Source: Sphingomonas morindae (GTDB taxonomy: Bacteria > Pseudomonadota > Alphaproteobacteria > Sphingomonadales > Sphingomonadaceae). From it: a stretch of DNA of 64,000 bases. Each line of letters starts with the position of its first letter. Within the stretch, counting starts at the first letter, position 1. The stretch covers positions 2,558,001 through 2,622,000 of the forward strand of contig NZ_CP084930.1 in the NCBI RefSeq assembly GCF_023822065.1, read 5' to 3'. The notes below the pieces were generated by a model that did not search any database, had not been told where the DNA came from, and was given only the letters and a program-made list of their open reading frames with translations. Positions 61,395-64,000 of the stretch are shown piece after piece. The translations under genes were made by a program, and so were the position numbers.

Positions 61395-62203
61395 GCGGCA
61401 AGATCCTTGCGGGCGCCGCGAATGGCGGCGGCGAGGTGGGCGACAAGCGTGGCGGCGGCCTGGGGATGGCCGCCCGCGCGCGCCAGCGCCTCGACAATGG
61501 CCGAGCCCACCACCACGCCATCGGCGATCCGGGCAATGGCGGCGGCCTGTTCGGGCGTGCGGACGCCGAAGCCGACGGCGACGGGCAGATCGGTGCCGGC
61601 CTTGAGCCGGGCGACCGCCTCCTCGATGCTGCCGGCGGCGGCCTGTTGCAGCCCGGTGACGCCCGCGACCGAGACATAATAGAGGAAGCCCGAGGCGCCC
61701 TCGAGCACGGCGGGAAGGCGGCGATCGTCGGTGGTGGGGGTGGCGAGGCGGACCATATCCACCCCCGCCGCGCGCAGCGCCGGGCCGAGCGCGGAATCCT
61801 CCTCGGGCGGCACGTCGACGCAGATCACTCCGTCCACGCCCGCCTCGGCCACGGCCTTGGCGAACCAGGCCGGCCCGCGCGCGACCATCGGATTGGCATA
61901 GCCCATCAGCACCAGCGGCACCGCCGGATGGCGCGCGCGGAAGCCGCGCACGATCTCGAGAATGTCGGCGGTGCGCGTGCCCGCGGCGAGCGCGCGGATA
62001 TCGGCCTGCTGGATCGCCGGGCCATCGGCCATGGGATCGGTGAAGGGCATGCCGAGCTCGATCACGTCGGCGCCGGCGGCGACCAGCGCGTCGAGGATCG
62101 CCGGGGTGGCGGCGGGGCTGGGATCGCCGGCGGTGACGAAGGCGACCAGCGCCGCGCGATCCTCGCCGCGCAGCGAGGCGAAGGTGGTGGCGAGCCGGCT
62201 CAC
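61391..62203 (-). CDS. trpA: tryptophan synthase alpha chain
   Basis: Cleaves indole-3-glycerol phosphate to indole and glyceraldehyde-3-phosphate in the alpha-beta complex. The 270-aa barrel has FVTAGDPSP, the catalytic Glu in [16 protein letters not shown] (with the partner Asp), and the phosphate-binding GFGVRTPEQ. The start is a GTG at 62203 overlapping the trpB stop (GTGA); no in-frame ATG precedes LVAFVTAGD. It ends in a 4-base overlap with accD. Confidence 0.95.
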   Translation of the reverse strand: MSRLATTFASLRGEDRAALVAFVTAGDPSPAATPAILDALVAAGADVIELGMPFTDPMADGPAIQQADIRALAAGTRTADILEIVRGFRARHPAVPLVLMGYANPMVARGPAWFAKAVAEAGVDGVICVDVPPEEDSALGPALRAAGVDMVRLATPTTDDRRLPAVLEGASGFLYYVSVAGVTGLQQAAAGSIEEAVARLKAGTDLPVAVGFGVRTPEQAAAIARIADGVVVGSAIVEALARAGGHPQAAATLVAHLAAAIRGARKDLAA

Positions 62204-63432
62204 AGCGTCACCCCCATGGCCGAGGCGACCGTGAAGATATCCTTGTCGCCACGGCCCGACAGGTTGAGCAGCGCGATCGCGTCGCGGTCCATCGCGCCGG
62301 TGTGGCGCGACAGGCCGGCGATGGCGTGGCTGCATTCGAGCGCGGGGATGATGCCCTCGACGCGGCAGCAGAGCTGGAAGGCGTCGAGCGCCTCGGTATC
62401 GGTGACGCCCTCATAGGTGACGCGGCCGATCTCGTGCAGCCAGCTATGCTCCGGCCCGATGCCGGGATAATCGAGCCCCGCCGAGATGGAGTGGGCCTCG
62501 GCGATCTGGCCGTCCTCGTCCTGCAGCAGATAGGTGCGGTTGCCGTGCAGCACGCCCGGCCGGCCGCCGGTGAGGCTGGCGGCGTGGGCGCCGCTCTCGA
62601 CGCCGTGTCCCGCCGCCTCGATGCCCAGCATCCGCACCTCGGCATCGTCGAGGAACGGATGGAAAAGGCCGATGGCGTTGGATCCGCCGCCGATCGCCGC
62701 GACCAGCAGATCGGGCAGCCGGCCCTCGGCCTCGAGGATCTGGGCGCGCGCCTCGGTGCCGATCACCGACTGGAAATCGCGCACCAGCTCCGGATAGGGA
62801 TGCGGGCCGGCGGCGGTGCCGATGATGTAGAAGGTGTCGTGCACATTCGCGACCCAGTCGCGCAGCGCCTCGTTCATCGCGTCCTTGAGCGTCTGCGCGC
62901 CGGAGGTGACGGGACGCACTTCGGCGCCCAGCAGCTTCATCCGGAAGACATTGGGCTGCTGCCGCTCGACATCCTTGGCGCCCATGAAGATGGTGCAGGG
63001 CAGGCCGAAGCGGGCGGCGACGGTGGCGGTGGCCACGCCATGCTGGCCGGCGCCGGTCTCGGCGATGATCCGGGTCTTGCCCATGCGCCGCGCGAGCAGG
63101 ATCTGGCCGACGCAATTGTTGATCTTGTGCGCGCCGGTATGGTTGAGTTCCTCGCGCTTCAGATAGATTTTGGGGCCGCGTCCGGGCGGCGCGGCGGCGC
63201 GGAACGCCTCGGTAAGCCCTTCCGCGTAATAAAGCGGGCTGGGCCGCCCGACATAATGGGTCATCAGGCCCGACAGTTCGGCGGCAAAGGCCGGATCCTG
63301 CTTGGCGGCGCGATATTCGCGCTCCAGATCGAGGATGAGCGGCATCAGCGTCTCGGCGACGTAGCGGCCGCCAAAGCCGCCGAAATGGCCGCTGGGATCG
63401 GGTTGGGCGCGGAGCGAGTTGGCGATGGTCAT
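62200..63432 (-). CDS. trpB: tryptophan synthase beta chain
   Basis: PLP enzyme condensing indole and serine to tryptophan. The 410-aa protein has [12 protein letters not shown], the PLP lysine in [10 protein letters not shown], the [12 protein letters not shown] catalytic Glu segment, GGGSNAIG phosphate site and YPGIGPEHS. The ATG at 63432 overlaps the trpF stop (ATGA). It is the main TrpB1 type, paired with trpA. Confidence 0.97.
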   Translation of the reverse strand: MTIANSLRAQPDPSGHFGGFGGRYVAETLMPLILDLEREYRAAKQDPAFAAELSGLMTHYVGRPSPLYYAEGLTEAFRAAAPPGRGPKIYLKREELNHTGAHKINNCVGQILLARRMGKTRIIAETGAGQHGVATATVAARFGLPCTIFMGAKDVERQQPNVFRMKLLGAEVRPVTSGAQTLKDAMNEALRDWVANVHDTFYIIGTAAGPHPYPELVRDFQSVIGTEARAQILEAEGRLPDLLVAAIGGGSNAIGLFHPFLDDAEVRMLGIEAAGHGVESGAHAASLTGGRPGVLHGNRTYLLQDEDGQIAEAHSISAGLDYPGIGPEHSWLHEIGRVTYEGVTDTEALDAFQLCCRVEGIIPALECSHAIAGLSRHTGAMDRDAIALLNLSGRGDKDIFTVASAMGVTL

Positions 63433-64000
63433 AGGCGGGCGGTCGCTTGCAGGAAGGTGGCGATCTTGTCCACATCCTTCACGCCCGGCGCGCGCTCCAC
63501 GCCCGACGAGATGTCGAGCAGGCGGGCGCCGCTGATCCCCACCGCGTCGCCGACGCTGGCCGCGTCGAGCCCGCCGGAGAGAAGCCAGGGCAGGGGATGG
63601 TCGAAGCCGTCGAGCAGGCTCCAGTCGAAGCGGAGGCCGAGGCCGCCGGGCAGGTCGGCCCCGGGCGGCGGCTTGGCATCGTAGAGCAGGCGATCGGCGG
63701 CGCCGCGATAGGCGCGGCCGGCGTCGAGATCGGCGCGGGTGCGCACCGCCACCGCCTTCCACACCGGCACGCCGAGCCGCTGGCGCAGCGCCGCGACGCG
63801 CGCCGGCGTTTCGGCGCCGTGGAGCTGGACCGCGCTCAGCCGGGCGGCGCGCACCGCATAGGCGAGCAGATCCTCCTCGGGATCGACGAACACGCCCACC
63901 CGGCCGACATGCGCGGGCGATCCGAAGCCGCCGGCGCGCTCGGGCGCGATATCGCGCGGGCTCTTGGGGAAAAAGACGAAGCCGAGATAGGCGGCGCCGT
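63429..64000 (-). CDS. trpF: phosphoribosylanthranilate isomerase, 5'-truncated by the window
   Basis: Isomerises N-(5'-phosphoribosyl)anthranilate in tryptophan synthesis. About 190 codons are visible; the start lies beyond the right edge. The barrel shows [50 protein letters not shown] and [15 protein letters not shown], the C-terminal catalytic and phosphate-binding motifs. It overlaps trpB by 4 bases, completing a trpFBA arrangement. Confidence 0.95.
   Translation of the reverse strand, partial: GAAYLGFVFFPKSPRDIAPERAGGFGSPAHVGRVGVFVDPEEDLLAYAVRAARLSAVQLHGAETPARVAALRQRLGVPVWKAVAVRTRADLDAGRAYRGAADRLLYDAKPPPGADLPGGLGLRFDWSLLDGFDHPLPWLLSGGLDAASVGDAVGISGARLLDISSGVERAPGVKDVDKIATFLQATARL

Overview
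The window is dense, GC-rich bacterial chromosome of alphaproteobacterial type, most likely a sphingomonad (Sphingomonadales). I infer this from the GC-rich codon use, the UPF0262 and UrcA family proteins, a PutA without a DNA-binding domain next to an Lrp-type regulator, succinyltransferase-pathway genes, a divergent truA-fmt / recR-def arrangement, and a trpFBA-accD-folC operon. This rests on reading the proteins, not on a database search. I recognise 61 protein genes, two of them cut by the window edges (truA at the left, trpF at the right). I see no rRNA, tRNA, CRISPR array, insertion sequence, integrase, phage gene or plasmid gene. No gene-free stretch exceeds about 200 bases; the longest, 54715-54909, holds a candidate LexA site near its left end and nothing else I can support.

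Layout. 1-2209: translation and repair housekeeping (truA, fmt, recR, def). 2206-4813: cytidine deaminase, UPF0262 and dnaB, with two inverted DnaA-box-like sequences in front of dnaB. 4832-12102: MsrB, two transporters, and the proline catabolism pair (Lrp regulator and putA). 12132-12169 is a perfect hairpin between putA and ugd. 12202-22163: UDP-glucose dehydrogenase, a divergent two-component pair, a DUF885 metallopeptidase, a POT peptide transporter overlapping a PDZ-M48 protease, and a Sua5-type enzyme. 22298-23681: an outer-membrane protein and a CarF/PEDS1-like lipid desaturase. 23766-27491: a tightly coupled bioF-bioC-bioD-bioA operon. 27504-36395: DHA2 exporter, mtgA, then purN-purM facing DUF2066-hda-ppk1, an order also known around purM/hda in Pseudomonas. 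36413-40343: a PilZ protein and an arginine catabolic trio (M20 hydrolase, astA, astB). 40398-45298: DUF481 protein, RppH, esterase, and an HDAC-like deacetylase with a photolyase. 45288-55776: acetyltransferase, SDR, purF, hisI, MerR, cysK with an exporter, a hydrolase, uvrD, UrcA protein and rsmD. 55773-64000: rluB, a single-domain response regulator, ampG, and the trpF-trpB-trpA-accD-folC run.

Together the genes cover nucleotide, biotin, tryptophan, cysteine and folate metabolism, amino-acid salvage (proline, arginine, peptides, muropeptides), envelope biogenesis, and DNA replication and repair. Many neighbours overlap by 4 bases (ATGA or GTGA), which suggests translational coupling. I found no wholly new multi-gene system. 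The best leads are the lipid desaturase, the arginine-catabolism variant with an M20 hydrolase, and several short regulatory motifs: DnaA boxes at dnaB, a LexA-type repeat at uvrD, a CtrA-like motif and an EcfG-like promoter.
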